DNA of 64,000 bases from Streptomyces rishiriensis. Its GTDB lineage: Bacteria > Actinomycetota > Actinomycetes > Streptomycetales > Streptomycetaceae. Made by a program: the position numbers and the translations under genes. The stretch's first letter is position 1. Every line of letters begins with the position of its first letter. This document shows positions 23,429-32,330 of the stretch, piece after piece. The notes beneath the pieces were generated by a model, which saw only the letters and a list, made by a program, of their open reading frames with translations, was not told where the DNA came from and ran no database searches. The stretch lies in contig NZ_BEWA01000009.1 of NCBI RefSeq assembly GCF_003112535.1, forward strand, positions 248,001 through 312,000, written 5' to 3'.

Positions 23429-24556
23429 TCAGGGGGCGAGCCACCCGGCGGTGTAGGCGTCGATCTCGTCCCGGACGCGTCGCTTGCCGCTCTCCTCCAG
23501 GAAGGAGGCCTCGACCGCGTTCTTCGCGAGGCCGGCGACGCCGCGCTCGTCGAGGCCGAGGAGTCGGGCGGCCACCGCGTACTCGCTGTTGAGGTCCGTG
23601 CCGAACATGGGCGGGTCGTCGGAGTTGACCGTCACCAGGACGCCGGCCTCCACGAACTGCTTGATCGGGTGCTCGTCGAGGGTGCGGACCGCACGCGTGG
23701 CGATGTTCGACGTGGGGCACACCTCCAGCGCGATCCGGGCCTCGGCGAGGTGGGCGAGGAGCTTCCCGTCCTGCGCGGAGCTGGTGCCGTGGCCGATGCG
23801 CTCGGCGCGCAGATGCGTCAGCGCGTCCCACACCGTCTCGGGGCCGGTGGTCTCGCCGGCGTGCGGCACGGACCGCAGCCCGGCGGCGATCGCCCGGTCG
23901 AAGTACGGCTTGAACTGCGGGCGCGGCACCCCGATCTCGGGCCCGCCGAGGCCGAAGGAGACCAGCCCCTCGGGGCGGACCCGGTCGTCGGTGGCGAGCC
24001 GCGTCGTCTCCTCGGCGGCCTCCAGCCCGGCCTCGCCGGGGATGTCGAAGCACCAGCGCAGCACGGTCCCGAACTCCGCCTCGGCCGCCTTGCGGGCATC
24101 CTCGACGGCGTCCATGAAGGCGAGTTCGTCGATGCCGCGCCGGGTCGAGGAGAACGGGGTGATCGTCAGCTCCGCGTACCGCACCTGCTGGCGGGCCAGG
24201 TCCCGGGCGACCTCGTACGTCAGCAGCCGGACGTCCTCGGGGGTGCGGATGAGGTCGACGACGGACAGGTACACCTCGATGAAGTGGGCGAAGTCCGTGA
24301 ACGTGAAGTAGTCGGCCAGAGCCTCGGGGTCGGTGGGCACCCTGGAGTCGGGGTGCCGGGCGGCCAGCTCGGAGACGATGCGGGGGGAGGCGGAGCCTAC
24401 GTGGTGCACGTGCAATTCGGCCTTCGGCAGCCCCGCGATGAAGGCGTGCAGATCGCGGCCGCCGGCCGCGGCCGCGACGGTGGGACCGGCGGGTGCGCCG
24501 GACGCGGGGGAGCCGGACGAGGCGGCTGCTGAGGATGCGTCGAGGCGGTCGGTCAT
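23429..24556 (-). CDS. Adenosine deaminase-family enzyme, probable aminodeoxyfutalosine deaminase
   Basis: A 375-residue member of the adenosine/AMP deaminase superfamily. The zinc ligands and catalytic residues are visible: KAELHVHHVGSAS near residue 45, HAGET near 232, HGTSS near 255 and NSDDPPMF near 311. The zinc-binding region reads HVHHVG rather than the HLHLxG of true adenosine deaminases. By position it matches the S. coelicolor gene I recall as converting aminodeoxyfutalosine to futalosine in menaquinone synthesis (recollection, not checked). The first 30 residues are an Ala/Ser/Gly-rich extension, so a start further downstream cannot be excluded. It leads an operon with the phosphodiesterase. 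Confidence 0.82.
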   Translation of the reverse strand: MTDRLDASSAAASSGSPASGAPAGPTVAAAAGGRDLHAFIAGLPKAELHVHHVGSASPRIVSELAARHPDSRVPTDPEALADYFTFTDFAHFIEVYLSVVDLIRTPEDVRLLTYEVARDLARQQVRYAELTITPFSSTRRGIDELAFMDAVEDARKAAEAEFGTVLRWCFDIPGEAGLEAAEETTRLATDDRVRPEGLVSFGLGGPEIGVPRPQFKPYFDRAIAAGLRSVPHAGETTGPETVWDALTHLRAERIGHGTSSAQDGKLLAHLAEARIALEVCPTSNIATRAVRTLDEHPIKQFVEAGVLVTVNSDDPPMFGTDLNSEYAVAARLLGLDERGVAGLAKNAVEASFLEESGKRRVRDEIDAYTAGWLAP

Positions 24557-24794
24557 GGGGTCCTCCCCGGGACGGCGCCCGTGGCCCGGCGGGCCGGACG
24601 GGACGCGGGTGATCGGCTGATCGGTGGGTCGGGATCATCGTAGGCGGAGGGCTCGGCGGGCGGCCGCGGGCCCGTCCCGCAAGCGCCCCGCCGACCGCGG
24701 GCCGTAGCATGACGGAACGTGCGCGGGGTGGAACGGCGTACGGGTGACGGAACGCAGAACGCAGGCCCGAAGCGGGCGACAGGGGGATCCACGC

Positions 24795-25760
24795 ATGTCC
24801 GACGAGGTGCCGACACCGACCGACGACGCCACCCGCTCCCCGTGGCCAGCCGCCGCCTCCGCCGACGCGGACGGTCCGCAGGACGCGGCCGGCAAGGTCT
24901 CCTTGGGCAAGGGCCCGGGGGAGGGGACGGCGGACGGCGATGCGGGTCCGGCGGTCGCGGGGGCTGCGGGGGCTGCGGGCGGGAGTGCCGCTGACGCGTC
25001 CGGCCCTGCGTGGCCCGCGCCCCCCGGGGCGGACGCGCCTCCGTCCGACGCGCCTCCGTCCGACGCGGTGCCGTCGGGCGAGGGGGCGACGGGTGGGGCC
25101 GGTCCGTGGGCCGCTCCCGGTGGCGGTGAGCCGAGCGGGCCCGGTCGCACCGCCGGCCCGGATCCCGTGCTTCCCGGCCAGGCGCCCCCGTCCGTCCACG
25201 ACCAGCGGACGGTCACCTCGATGCCGGCCGCCGGCGGCGCTCCGCAGCCCTGGACCAGCCCCTTCGGCGCCCCGCAGGCCGGGCAGCCGCTCGGGTCCTT
25301 CCCGCCGCCCAACCCGGCGACCGCCGTCGGCGGCCCGCCCCCCAACCCCTTCGCGCCTCCCGCGCAGGCCGTCCCGCCGCCGCCCATCGCCCCCGACGGT
25401 CCGGGACAGATCCCCTACGGCTACCCGGGCGGCTACGGCTACGGCTACGGCTACCCGCCCCCGCAGCCCTACGGGGGCGGCCCGGGCCTGTACGGCTGGA
25501 CCGGGACCGGGGCGGGGGACAGCAACGGCATGGGGGTCGCCGGGCTCGCGCTCGGGATCCTCGCCGCTGTCCTCTTCTGTCTCTGGCCGCTCGCCGCCGT
25601 CCTCGGCATCCTCGGCGTCGTCTTCGGCGCGATCGGACGCCGGAAGGCCGCCCGGGGCGAGGCCTCCAACCCCGGCCAGGCGCTGGCGGGCATCATCTGC
25701 GGAGCCGTGGGCGTGGTGCTCGCCGTCGCGGTGGGCGTCCTGACGATCGTGGTGCCCTGA
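24795..25760 (+). CDS. DUF4190-type membrane protein with a Pro/Gly/Tyr-rich cytoplasmic region
   Basis: A 321-residue protein. The first 220 residues are disordered and rich in Pro, Ala, Gly and Asp, ending in a YGYGYGYPPP-type stretch. Two hydrophobic helices at the C-terminus (GLALGILAAVLFCLWPLAAVLGI and ALAGIICGAVGVVLAVAVGV), separated by the basic loop GRRKAARGEASNPGQ, match the DUF4190 hairpin common in Streptomyces. No function is established. The ATG at 24795 is chosen because AGGGGGATCC precedes it. It is divergent from the deaminase operon and convergent with the NADAR gene. Confidence 0.8.
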   Translation: MSDEVPTPTDDATRSPWPAAASADADGPQDAAGKVSLGKGPGEGTADGDAGPAVAGAAGAAGGSAADASGPAWPAPPGADAPPSDAPPSDAVPSGEGATGGAGPWAAPGGGEPSGPGRTAGPDPVLPGQAPPSVHDQRTVTSMPAAGGAPQPWTSPFGAPQAGQPLGSFPPPNPATAVGGPPPNPFAPPAQAVPPPPIAPDGPGQIPYGYPGGYGYGYGYPPPQPYGGGPGLYGWTGTGAGDSNGMGVAGLALGILAAVLFCLWPLAAVLGILGVVFGAIGRRKAARGEASNPGQALAGIICGAVGVVLAVAVGVLTIVVP

Positions 25761-25808
25761 GGCTCCGGCGACGCGCGGCGGAGGCCGGCCCAGCCGTTCT
25801 CCCGCCGC

Positions 25809-26369
25809 TCAGCCGGCGGCCCGCAGCCGCTCTCTCGCCTCCATCAGCGCGAACCCCAGCAGGTTCGGCCCCCGCCACCGCTGCGGATCCATCGCCGCCT
25901 CGTCGTCGGCCGCCAGACCGATGCCCCACACGCGGTCCATGGGGCTCGCCTCGACCAGCACCCGGGTGCCGGTGCCCAGCAGGAAAGCGCGCAGCCCGGC
26001 GTCCGAGGCGAACTTGTGGACGCTGCCCTCGACCACGATCCCGAACCGCTCCCGCTGCCAGGTCTCCTCGTCGAAGCCGCGCACCAGCCGCCCCTCCTTC
26101 TTCGCCTGCGCGGGGGAGGCGGCGGCCAGCGCCCGCCGCTCCGCCTCGGCGTCGCCGAAGAGCCGCGCCTTCGCGGCCATCATCCAGTGCTCGGCCGTCG
26201 CATAGCCGACCCCGTCGACCACGAACGGTGACGGCCACCACTGGCTGAGGCAGCTCGCGCCGATCCGCCCGTCCGGTCGCGGCCGGTGTCCCCAGAAGTG
26301 CAGGTACTTGATTCGGGCCCCCGCCCGGACGGCGCCGACCAGCGCCTCCCGGTCCACGATCGTGTCCAT
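25809..26369 (-). CDS. NADAR-family protein (possible ADP-ribose/riboflavin-precursor hydrolase)
   Basis: A 186-residue NADAR (DUF1768-like) protein. Family features include the early CLSQWWPSPFVVDGVGYATAEHWMMAAK region, equivalent to the FLSNFYP...YxxxEHxxQ motif of other members. MDRVWGIGL and PNLLGFALMEAR near the end are typical of the family's conserved WGxG and NxLGxxLMxVR elements. Characterised members cleave N-glycosidic bonds in riboflavin intermediates or remove ADP-ribose from nucleic acid in toxin systems. No toxin gene is adjacent here. The ATG at 26369 puts the protein start next to the fold; upstream in-frame sequence is promoter-like and AT-rich. Confidence 0.83.
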   Translation of the reverse strand: MDTIVDREALVGAVRAGARIKYLHFWGHRPRPDGRIGASCLSQWWPSPFVVDGVGYATAEHWMMAAKARLFGDAEAERRALAAASPAQAKKEGRLVRGFDEETWQRERFGIVVEGSVHKFASDAGLRAFLLGTGTRVLVEASPMDRVWGIGLAADDEAAMDPQRWRGPNLLGFALMEARERLRAAG

Positions 26370-26392
26370 GCCGCCGAGGATGGCACGCGCCA

Positions 26393-26515
26393 CTGACAGA
26401 GCGTCCCCCCTTTTTCGCTCCGACTCGACACCTGGTCGACCCTCGTCGACAGATTTCGTCGCGTAATCAAAAGGCAACAACGGAATCACTTGTTGGAGTG
26501 CCCTTGCTCTGTCAG
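26393..26515. promoter_or_regulatory. Divergent control region with nested inverted repeats
   Basis: The 10-bp arms CTGACAGAGC (26393-26402) and GCTCTGTCAG (26506-26515) enclose an AT-rich stretch between the NADAR and aldehyde dehydrogenase genes. A second pair, CAACAA (26475-26480) and TTGTTG (26490-26495), sits on the dehydrogenase side. Symmetry around two divergent promoters suggests a shared regulator, possibly looping. Confidence 0.45.
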
Positions 26516-26590
26516 GATCGGCAATCAAATCGAGCTGGAGCTACGCCACCCGCTGCCGAACACTTCGGGGCGAAGGCGGAGGAGAGCGAC

Positions 26591-28105
26591 ATGCAGGACC
26601 GGTTTCCCGCACAGGAACGTTTCTCGGACGGCGCGCAGTACATCGCCGGCCGCCTGACGAAGGGCACGTCGGGTGCCGCCCACACCGTGGTCGACCCCGC
26701 CACCGGCGAGGAGGTCCTCACCTACGAGCTGGCGGGCGCGGGCGACGTCGACGCCGCCGTCGCCGCCGCGCGCGCGGCCTTCACCGGCTGGTCCGCGGCC
26801 ACCCCGGGCGAGCGCTCCGACGCCCTGCACCGTTTCGCCGCCGTCCTCGCCGACCGCGCCGAGGACCTGGCCCGCGCCGAGTCCCTGCAGTGCGGCAAGC
26901 CGCTGAAGCTGACCCGCGAGTTCGACGTCCCGGGGACGATCGACAACACCTCCTTCTTCGCCGGCGCCGCCCGTCACCTCGCGGGCCAGTCCGCCGGCGA
27001 GTACTCCGGCGACCACACCTCCTACGTCCGCCGTGAGCCCATCGGCGTCGTCGGCTCCATCGCCCCCTGGAACTACCCCCTCCAGATGGCCGCCTGGAAG
27101 ATCCTCCCGGCGATCGCCGCGGGCAACACCATCGTGCTCAAGCCCGCCGAACTCACCCCGCTGACCTCGCTCCTCTTCGCGCAGGCGGCCACGGAGGCCG
27201 GCATCCCCGACGGCGTCGTCAACATCGTCACCGGGACCGGGCGGACGGCGGGCGAGCACCTGGTCGGCCACCCCGACGTGGCGATGACGTCCTTCACCGG
27301 CTCCACCGCCGTCGGCAAGCGCGTCGCCGAGGTCGCCACCGCGACCGTCAAGCGGCTGCACCTGGAGCTCGGCGGAAAGGCGCCCCTCCTGGTCTTCGAC
27401 GACGCCGACCTGGAGGCCGCGGCCAACGGCGCGGTCGCGGGCGCGCTCATCAACACGGGGCAGGACTGCACGGCCGCCACGCGCGCGTATGTGCAGCGGC
27501 CGCTCTACGAGGCGTTCGTCGAGCGGACGGCCGCGCTGATGGAGACGGTCCGGGTCGGAGACCCCTTCGCCCCCGGCACCGACCTCGGGCCGCTGGTCTC
27601 GCATCTCCAGCGCGACCGGGTCGCCGCCTTCGTCGACCGGGCGCGCGGGTACGCGCGCGTCGTGACCGGCGGCGAGGCGCCCCAGGGGGAGCTGAAGAAC
27701 GGCGCCTACTACCTCCCCACGCTGATCGCGGGCGCGGCCCAGGACAGCGAGGTCGTCCAGTCCGAGATCTTCGGGCCGGTCCTGGTGGTCCTGCCCTTCG
27801 ACGGTGACGACGAGGGCATCGCGCTCGCCAACGACACCCCCTACGGGCTGGCCGCCTCCGCGTGGACCCGGGACGTGTTCCGGGCGAACCGGGCGACACG
27901 CGAGATCAAGGCCGGGTGCGTGTGGATCAACGATCACATTCCGATCATCAGCGAGATGCCGCACGGCGGCTACAAGGCCTCCGGCTTCGGCAAGGACATG
28001 TCAGCGTATTCGTTCGAGGAGTACACGCAGGTAAAGCACGTTATGTTCGATAACACGGCGGTGGCCCGCAAGCCCTGGCACCGCACTGTCTTCGGGGACT
28101 CATAA
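26591..28105 (+). CDS. Gamma-aminobutyraldehyde dehydrogenase (second paralogue)
   Basis: A 504-residue NAD(P)-dependent aldehyde dehydrogenase of the same subgroup as the one at 8772. It has APWNYPLQM, LELGGKAP and the nucleophile in GQDCTAATR (about C293). The C-terminal INDHIPIISEMPHGGYKASGFGKDM segment is nearly the same as in its paralogue. The likely reaction is 4-aminobutanal to GABA, fed by the oxidase at the end of this operon. The ATG at 26591 has GGAGGAGAG eight bases upstream. It is 55 bases ahead of potD, so a single transcript through 33.7 kb is likely. Confidence 0.86.
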   Translation: MQDRFPAQERFSDGAQYIAGRLTKGTSGAAHTVVDPATGEEVLTYELAGAGDVDAAVAAARAAFTGWSAATPGERSDALHRFAAVLADRAEDLARAESLQCGKPLKLTREFDVPGTIDNTSFFAGAARHLAGQSAGEYSGDHTSYVRREPIGVVGSIAPWNYPLQMAAWKILPAIAAGNTIVLKPAELTPLTSLLFAQAATEAGIPDGVVNIVTGTGRTAGEHLVGHPDVAMTSFTGSTAVGKRVAEVATATVKRLHLELGGKAPLLVFDDADLEAAANGAVAGALINTGQDCTAATRAYVQRPLYEAFVERTAALMETVRVGDPFAPGTDLGPLVSHLQRDRVAAFVDRARGYARVVTGGEAPQGELKNGAYYLPTLIAGAAQDSEVVQSEIFGPVLVVLPFDGDDEGIALANDTPYGLAASAWTRDVFRANRATREIKAGCVWINDHIPIISEMPHGGYKASGFGKDMSAYSFEEYTQVKHVMFDNTAVARKPWHRTVFGDS

Positions 28106-28160
28106 GCGACGACGACCGGCCGCCGACCACGGCCGTACCTCCCGAAAGGGCACCACGCGC

Positions 28161-29408
28161 ATGGAGCAGTACGAGCCAGACCGCCTCAGCCCGGCCCACC
28201 TGGCCGCGATACGGCGCAGCCTCCGCAACGGCAGGGCGGCCATGACCCGACGGTCGGTGCTGCGCGCCTCCGCCGGCGGCGCGCTCACCCTGGGCGGCCT
28301 CGGCGCGCTGAGCGGCTGCGGCATCCCCGCCGCCGGCAAGTCCCAGGGCGGCGTCTCCGCGGACGACCACTCGGCGAAGGAGAAGGTCGTCAAGTTCTCC
28401 AACTGGCCGGAGTACATCGACGTCGACGACAGTGGCAAGCGCCGCCCGACGCTGGACGCGTTCCGCAGGCAGACCGGCATCGCGGTCACGTACACCGAGG
28501 ACATCAACGACAACGACGAGTTCTTCGGCAAGATCCAGCCGCAGCTCGCCGCCGGCCAGGACACCGGCCGCGACCTCATCGTCCTCACCGACTGGCTGGC
28601 CGCCCGCATGATCCGGCTCGGCTACGTCCAGAAGCTGGACGCGTCCCACCTGCCGCACGCCTTCGCCAACCTCTCGGACCAGTTCCGCAGCCCCGACTGG
28701 GACCCGGGCCGCGCCTACTCGTACCCCTGGCAGGGCATCTCGACGGTCATCGCCTTCAACAAGAAGGCGCTGCACGGCGTCGAGGTGAAGTCGGTCTCCG
28801 ACCTGCTCGACACCCCGGCGCTCAAGGGCCGGGTGGGCCTGCTCACCGAGATGCGCGACACCGTCGGGATGACCATGCTCGACATGGGCAAGGACCCGGC
28901 GAAGTTCACCGACGACGACTACGACGCGGTCCTCGCCCGCCTCCAGAAAGCCGTCGACAAGGGCCAGATCCGCCGCTTCACCGGCAACGACTACACCTCC
29001 GACCTCAGCAAGGGCGACCTGGCCGCCTGTGTCGCCTGGGCCGGCGACATCGTGCAGCTCCAGGCCGACAACCCGGACGTCGGCTATGTCGTCCCGGACA
29101 GCGGCTACATGACCTCGACCGACAACATGCTGATCCCCAACAAGGCGCGCCACAAGACGAACGCCGAGCGGCTGATCGACTACTACTACCAGCCCGAGCC
29201 GGCCGCCGAACTCGCCGCGTACATCAACTACGTGAGCCCGGTCGCGGACGTGAAGCCGTACCTCGCCAAGATCGACAAGTCGGCGGCGGACAATCCGCTG
29301 ATCCTCCCCGACAAGGCCATGCAGGCCAGGTCCCACGCCTTCCGCTCCCTGAGCGCGAAGGAAGAGACCGCCTACCAAGCGAAGTTCGCGAAGCTGACCG
29401 GGGCGTGA
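28161..29408 (+). CDS. potD: Polyamine ABC transporter substrate-binding lipoprotein (PotD/PotF type)
   Basis: A 415-residue periplasmic-type binding protein. A 28-residue cytoplasmic-looking extension precedes a Tat-like lipoprotein signal: TRRSVLRAS, then a hydrophobic core and the lipobox LSGC. The mature domain begins with KFSNWPEYID, a hallmark of PotD/PotF proteins, and continues with FGKIQPQL, PWQGISTVIAFN and VPDSGYM. It would deliver putrescine or spermidine to the permease complex. Its stop overlaps the ATPase start (GTGA). Confidence 0.9.
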   Translation: MEQYEPDRLSPAHLAAIRRSLRNGRAAMTRRSVLRASAGGALTLGGLGALSGCGIPAAGKSQGGVSADDHSAKEKVVKFSNWPEYIDVDDSGKRRPTLDAFRRQTGIAVTYTEDINDNDEFFGKIQPQLAAGQDTGRDLIVLTDWLAARMIRLGYVQKLDASHLPHAFANLSDQFRSPDWDPGRAYSYPWQGISTVIAFNKKALHGVEVKSVSDLLDTPALKGRVGLLTEMRDTVGMTMLDMGKDPAKFTDDDYDAVLARLQKAVDKGQIRRFTGNDYTSDLSKGDLAACVAWAGDIVQLQADNPDVGYVVPDSGYMTSTDNMLIPNKARHKTNAERLIDYYYQPEPAAELAAYINYVSPVADVKPYLAKIDKSAADNPLILPDKAMQARSHAFRSLSAKEETAYQAKFAKLTGA

Positions 29409-30565
29409 CGACGATGAAGACGAACGACAGCGGCAGCGGCGACGTCCGCCTGACCGGCATCAGCAAGACCTACGGCTCCTTCACCGCCGTCCACCCGCTG
29501 GACCTGACCGTCCCGCAGGGCTCCTTCTTCGCCCTGCTCGGCGCCTCCGGCTGCGGCAAGACCACCACCCTGCGCATGATCGCCGGACTGGAGGAGCCGT
29601 CCTCGGGGACCGTCCACCTCGGCGACCTCGACGTCACGGCCCTCCCGCCGTACAAGCGCCCGGTGAACACCGTCTTCCAGTCCTACGCGCTCTTCCCGCA
29701 CCTCGACATCTTCGAGAACGTCGCCTTCGGTCTGCGCCGGCGCGGCATCAAGAGCGTGAAGAAGCAGGTCGAGGACATGCTGGAGCTCGTCCAGCTCGGC
29801 GAGCAGGCCCGCAAGAAGCCGCACCAGCTCTCCGGCGGCCAGCAGCAACGCGTCGCCGTGGCCCGCGCCCTGATCAACCACCCCAAGGTGCTCCTCCTCG
29901 ACGAGCCCCTCGGCGCCCTCGACCTCAAGCTGCGCCGCCAGATGCAGCTGGAGCTCAAGCGCATCCAGACCGAGGTCGGCATCACCTTCGTGCACGTCAC
30001 GCACGACCAGGAGGAGGCCATGACGATGGCCGACACCGTCGCGGTGATGAACGCCGGCCGCGTCGAGCAGCTCGGCTCCCCGGCCGACCTCTACGAGAAC
30101 CCGCACACCACGTTCGTCGCCAACTTCCTCGGCACCTCCAACCTCATCGAGGCCGAGGTCGACTCCCGCAGCGGCGGCGACATCGTCCTGAAGGCGGGCG
30201 GCGGCAAGCTGGTGCTGCCCGAGGCGCGCTGCTCGGCGCCCACGACGACCGGCGGCAAGGTGCTCGTCGGCGTCCGCCCGGAGAAGATATCCCTCAGCCA
30301 CGCCGACGACGCGGGCGAGATCCCGGAGGGCCGCAACCGCATCACCGGGAAGATCGCCGACTCCTCGTTCATCGGCGTCTCCACCCAGTACGTCATCGAC
30401 AGCTCGGTCTGCCCCGAGTTCGAGGTCTACGCCCAGAACATCGACCGCGACGCCCGGCTCGTCCCCGGCGCCGACGTCGTCCTGCACTGGAGCCCGGCCC
30501 ACACCTTCGGGCTGGACGCGGCACAGGACATCGACGCCGGCATCCAGGAAGAGACGGCGGTCTGA
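29405..30565 (+). CDS. potA: Polyamine ABC transporter ATP-binding protein PotA
   Basis: A 386-residue importer ATPase. Walker A GASGCGKTTT, signature LSGGQQQR, Walker B VLLLDEPLGALD and the H-loop VTHDQEEA are intact. The C-terminal 120 residues form the regulatory TOBE-type domain (LVGVRPEKISLS). This is the complete PotA architecture. The GTG start is coupled to potD, and one base separates its stop from potB. Confidence 0.92.
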   Translation: MTTMKTNDSGSGDVRLTGISKTYGSFTAVHPLDLTVPQGSFFALLGASGCGKTTTLRMIAGLEEPSSGTVHLGDLDVTALPPYKRPVNTVFQSYALFPHLDIFENVAFGLRRRGIKSVKKQVEDMLELVQLGEQARKKPHQLSGGQQQRVAVARALINHPKVLLLDEPLGALDLKLRRQMQLELKRIQTEVGITFVHVTHDQEEAMTMADTVAVMNAGRVEQLGSPADLYENPHTTFVANFLGTSNLIEAEVDSRSGGDIVLKAGGGKLVLPEARCSAPTTTGGKVLVGVRPEKISLSHADDAGEIPEGRNRITGKIADSSFIGVSTQYVIDSSVCPEFEVYAQNIDRDARLVPGADVVLHWSPAHTFGLDAAQDIDAGIQEETAV

Positions 30566-30566
30566 G

Positions 30567-31496
30567 ATGGCGACCCTCACCGAGGCGCCCCCGCCTCTCT
30601 CCCCGACGGCGCCGACGCAGAAGCCGCCGCGCAAGCGCGGGCGTCTGACCCCGTACTGGCTGCTGCTGCCCGGCCTGCTCTGGCTGGTCGTGTTCTTCGC
30701 GCTGCCGATGATCTACCAGGCCTCCACGTCCGTGCAGACGGGATCCCTGGAGCAGGGCTACAAGGTCACCTGGCACCTCGCCACCTACTGGGACGCCCTC
30801 AGCGCGTACTGGCCGCAGTTCCTGCGCTCGGTGCTCTACGCGGGCGCCGCCACGGTCCTGTGCCTGGCGCTCGGCTACCCGCTGGCCTATCTGATCGCCT
30901 TCCGCGCCGGACGCTGGCGCAACCTGATCATGATCCTGGTGATCGCGCCGTTCTTCACCAGCTTCCTGATCCGCACCCTCGCCTGGAAGACGATCCTCGC
31001 GGACGGCGGCCCCGTCGTCGGCGCCCTGAACACCCTGCACGTCCTCGACGTCACCAGCTGGCTCGGCTGGACGGCCGGGGACCGCGTCCTCGCCACCCCG
31101 CTCGCGGTGGTCTGCGGCCTGACGTACAACTTCCTGCCGTTCATGATCCTTCCGCTGTACTCCTCCCTCGAGCGCATCGACGGACGGCTGCACGAGGCGG
31201 CGGGCGACCTGTACGCCCGGCCGTCCACCGTCTTCCGCAAGGTCACCTTCCCGCTGTCGATGCCGGGCGTGGTCTCCGGGACGCTGCTGACCTTCATCCC
31301 GGCCTCCGGCGACTACGTCAACGCGGAACTCCTCGGCTCGACCGACACCCGCATGATCGGAAACGTCATCCAGACGCAGTTCCTGCGCGTCCTGGACTAT
31401 CCGACGGCGGCGGCCCTCTCCTTCATCCTCATGGCCGCGATCCTCTTCATGGTCACCTTCTACATCCGCAGGTCCGGGACGGAGGATCTGGTCTAA
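30567..31496 (+). CDS. potB: Polyamine ABC transporter permease PotB
   Basis: A 309-residue binding-protein-dependent permease with six predicted membrane segments. The N-terminal leader is Pro-rich and basic. The EAA loop that docks on PotA is LHEAAGDLYARPSTVFRKVTFP, followed by SMPGVVSGTLLTFIPASGDYV, which is characteristic of PotB. It is packed between potA and potC without a gap. Confidence 0.9.
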   Translation: MATLTEAPPPLSPTAPTQKPPRKRGRLTPYWLLLPGLLWLVVFFALPMIYQASTSVQTGSLEQGYKVTWHLATYWDALSAYWPQFLRSVLYAGAATVLCLALGYPLAYLIAFRAGRWRNLIMILVIAPFFTSFLIRTLAWKTILADGGPVVGALNTLHVLDVTSWLGWTAGDRVLATPLAVVCGLTYNFLPFMILPLYSSLERIDGRLHEAAGDLYARPSTVFRKVTFPLSMPGVVSGTLLTFIPASGDYVNAELLGSTDTRMIGNVIQTQFLRVLDYPTAAALSFILMAAILFMVTFYIRRSGTEDLV

Positions 31497-32297
31497 ATGC
31501 CCTTCGTCAACTGGCTCAAGCGCCATTTCGTGGTCATCGCGGGACTTCTCACGCTCGCGTATCTCCTCCTGCCGAACGTCGTCGTCACGGTGTTCTCCTT
31601 CAACAAGCCGAAGGGCCGCTTCAACTACGAATGGCAGCAGTTCTCCACGGACGCCTGGAAGGACCCGTGCGGCGTGGCCGGCATGTGCGGCTCGTTGTCG
31701 CTCAGCCTCCAGATCGCCGTCTGGGCGACCCTGGGCGCCACGCTCCTCGGCACGATGATCGCCTTCGCCCTGGTGCGCTACCGCTTCCGCGCGCGGGGCG
31801 CCGTCAACTCGCTGATCTTCCTGCCGATGGCCATGCCCGAGGTCGTCATGGCGGCCTCGCTGCTCACCCTGTTCCTCAACCTGGGCGCGCAGCTGGGATT
31901 CTGGACGATCCTCATCGCCCACATCATGTTCTGTCTGAGCTTCGTCGTGACGGCGGTCAAGGCACGCGTGATGTCGATGGACCCGCGCCTCGAACAGGCC
32001 GCCCAGGACCTCTACGCCGGACCCGCGCAGACGTTCCTGCGCGTCACCCTGCCGATCGCCGCCCCCGGAATCGCCGCGGGCGCGCTGCTCGCCTTCGCGC
32101 TCTCCTTCGACGATTTCATCATCACCAACTTCAACGCGGGCTCCACCGTCACCTTCCCCATGTTCGTCTGGGGCTCGGCACAGCGCGGGACGCCCGTCCA
32201 GATCAACGTCATCGGCACGGCCATGTTCCTCGTCGCCGTGGCCCTCGTCCTGACGTCGATGGTCATCAGCAATCGCCGCACCAAGCACAAGGCATGA
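31497..32297 (+). CDS. potC: Polyamine ABC transporter permease PotC
   Basis: A 266-residue permease, the second membrane subunit. It has six hydrophobic segments and an EAA-type loop LEQAAQDLYAGPAQTFLRVTLP. This is followed by APGIAAGALLAFALSFDDFIITNF, the typical PotC/YdcV pattern. The ATG directly follows the potB stop codon, so translation is coupled. With PotA, PotB and PotD the importer is complete. Confidence 0.9.
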   Translation: MPFVNWLKRHFVVIAGLLTLAYLLLPNVVVTVFSFNKPKGRFNYEWQQFSTDAWKDPCGVAGMCGSLSLSLQIAVWATLGATLLGTMIAFALVRYRFRARGAVNSLIFLPMAMPEVVMAASLLTLFLNLGAQLGFWTILIAHIMFCLSFVVTAVKARVMSMDPRLEQAAQDLYAGPAQTFLRVTLPIAAPGIAAGALLAFALSFDDFIITNFNAGSTVTFPMFVWGSAQRGTPVQINVIGTAMFLVAVALVLTSMVISNRRTKHKA

Positions 32298-32330
32298 GCC
32301 TGCGCGGAGCCCCTGTAGGGAGTTGACATC

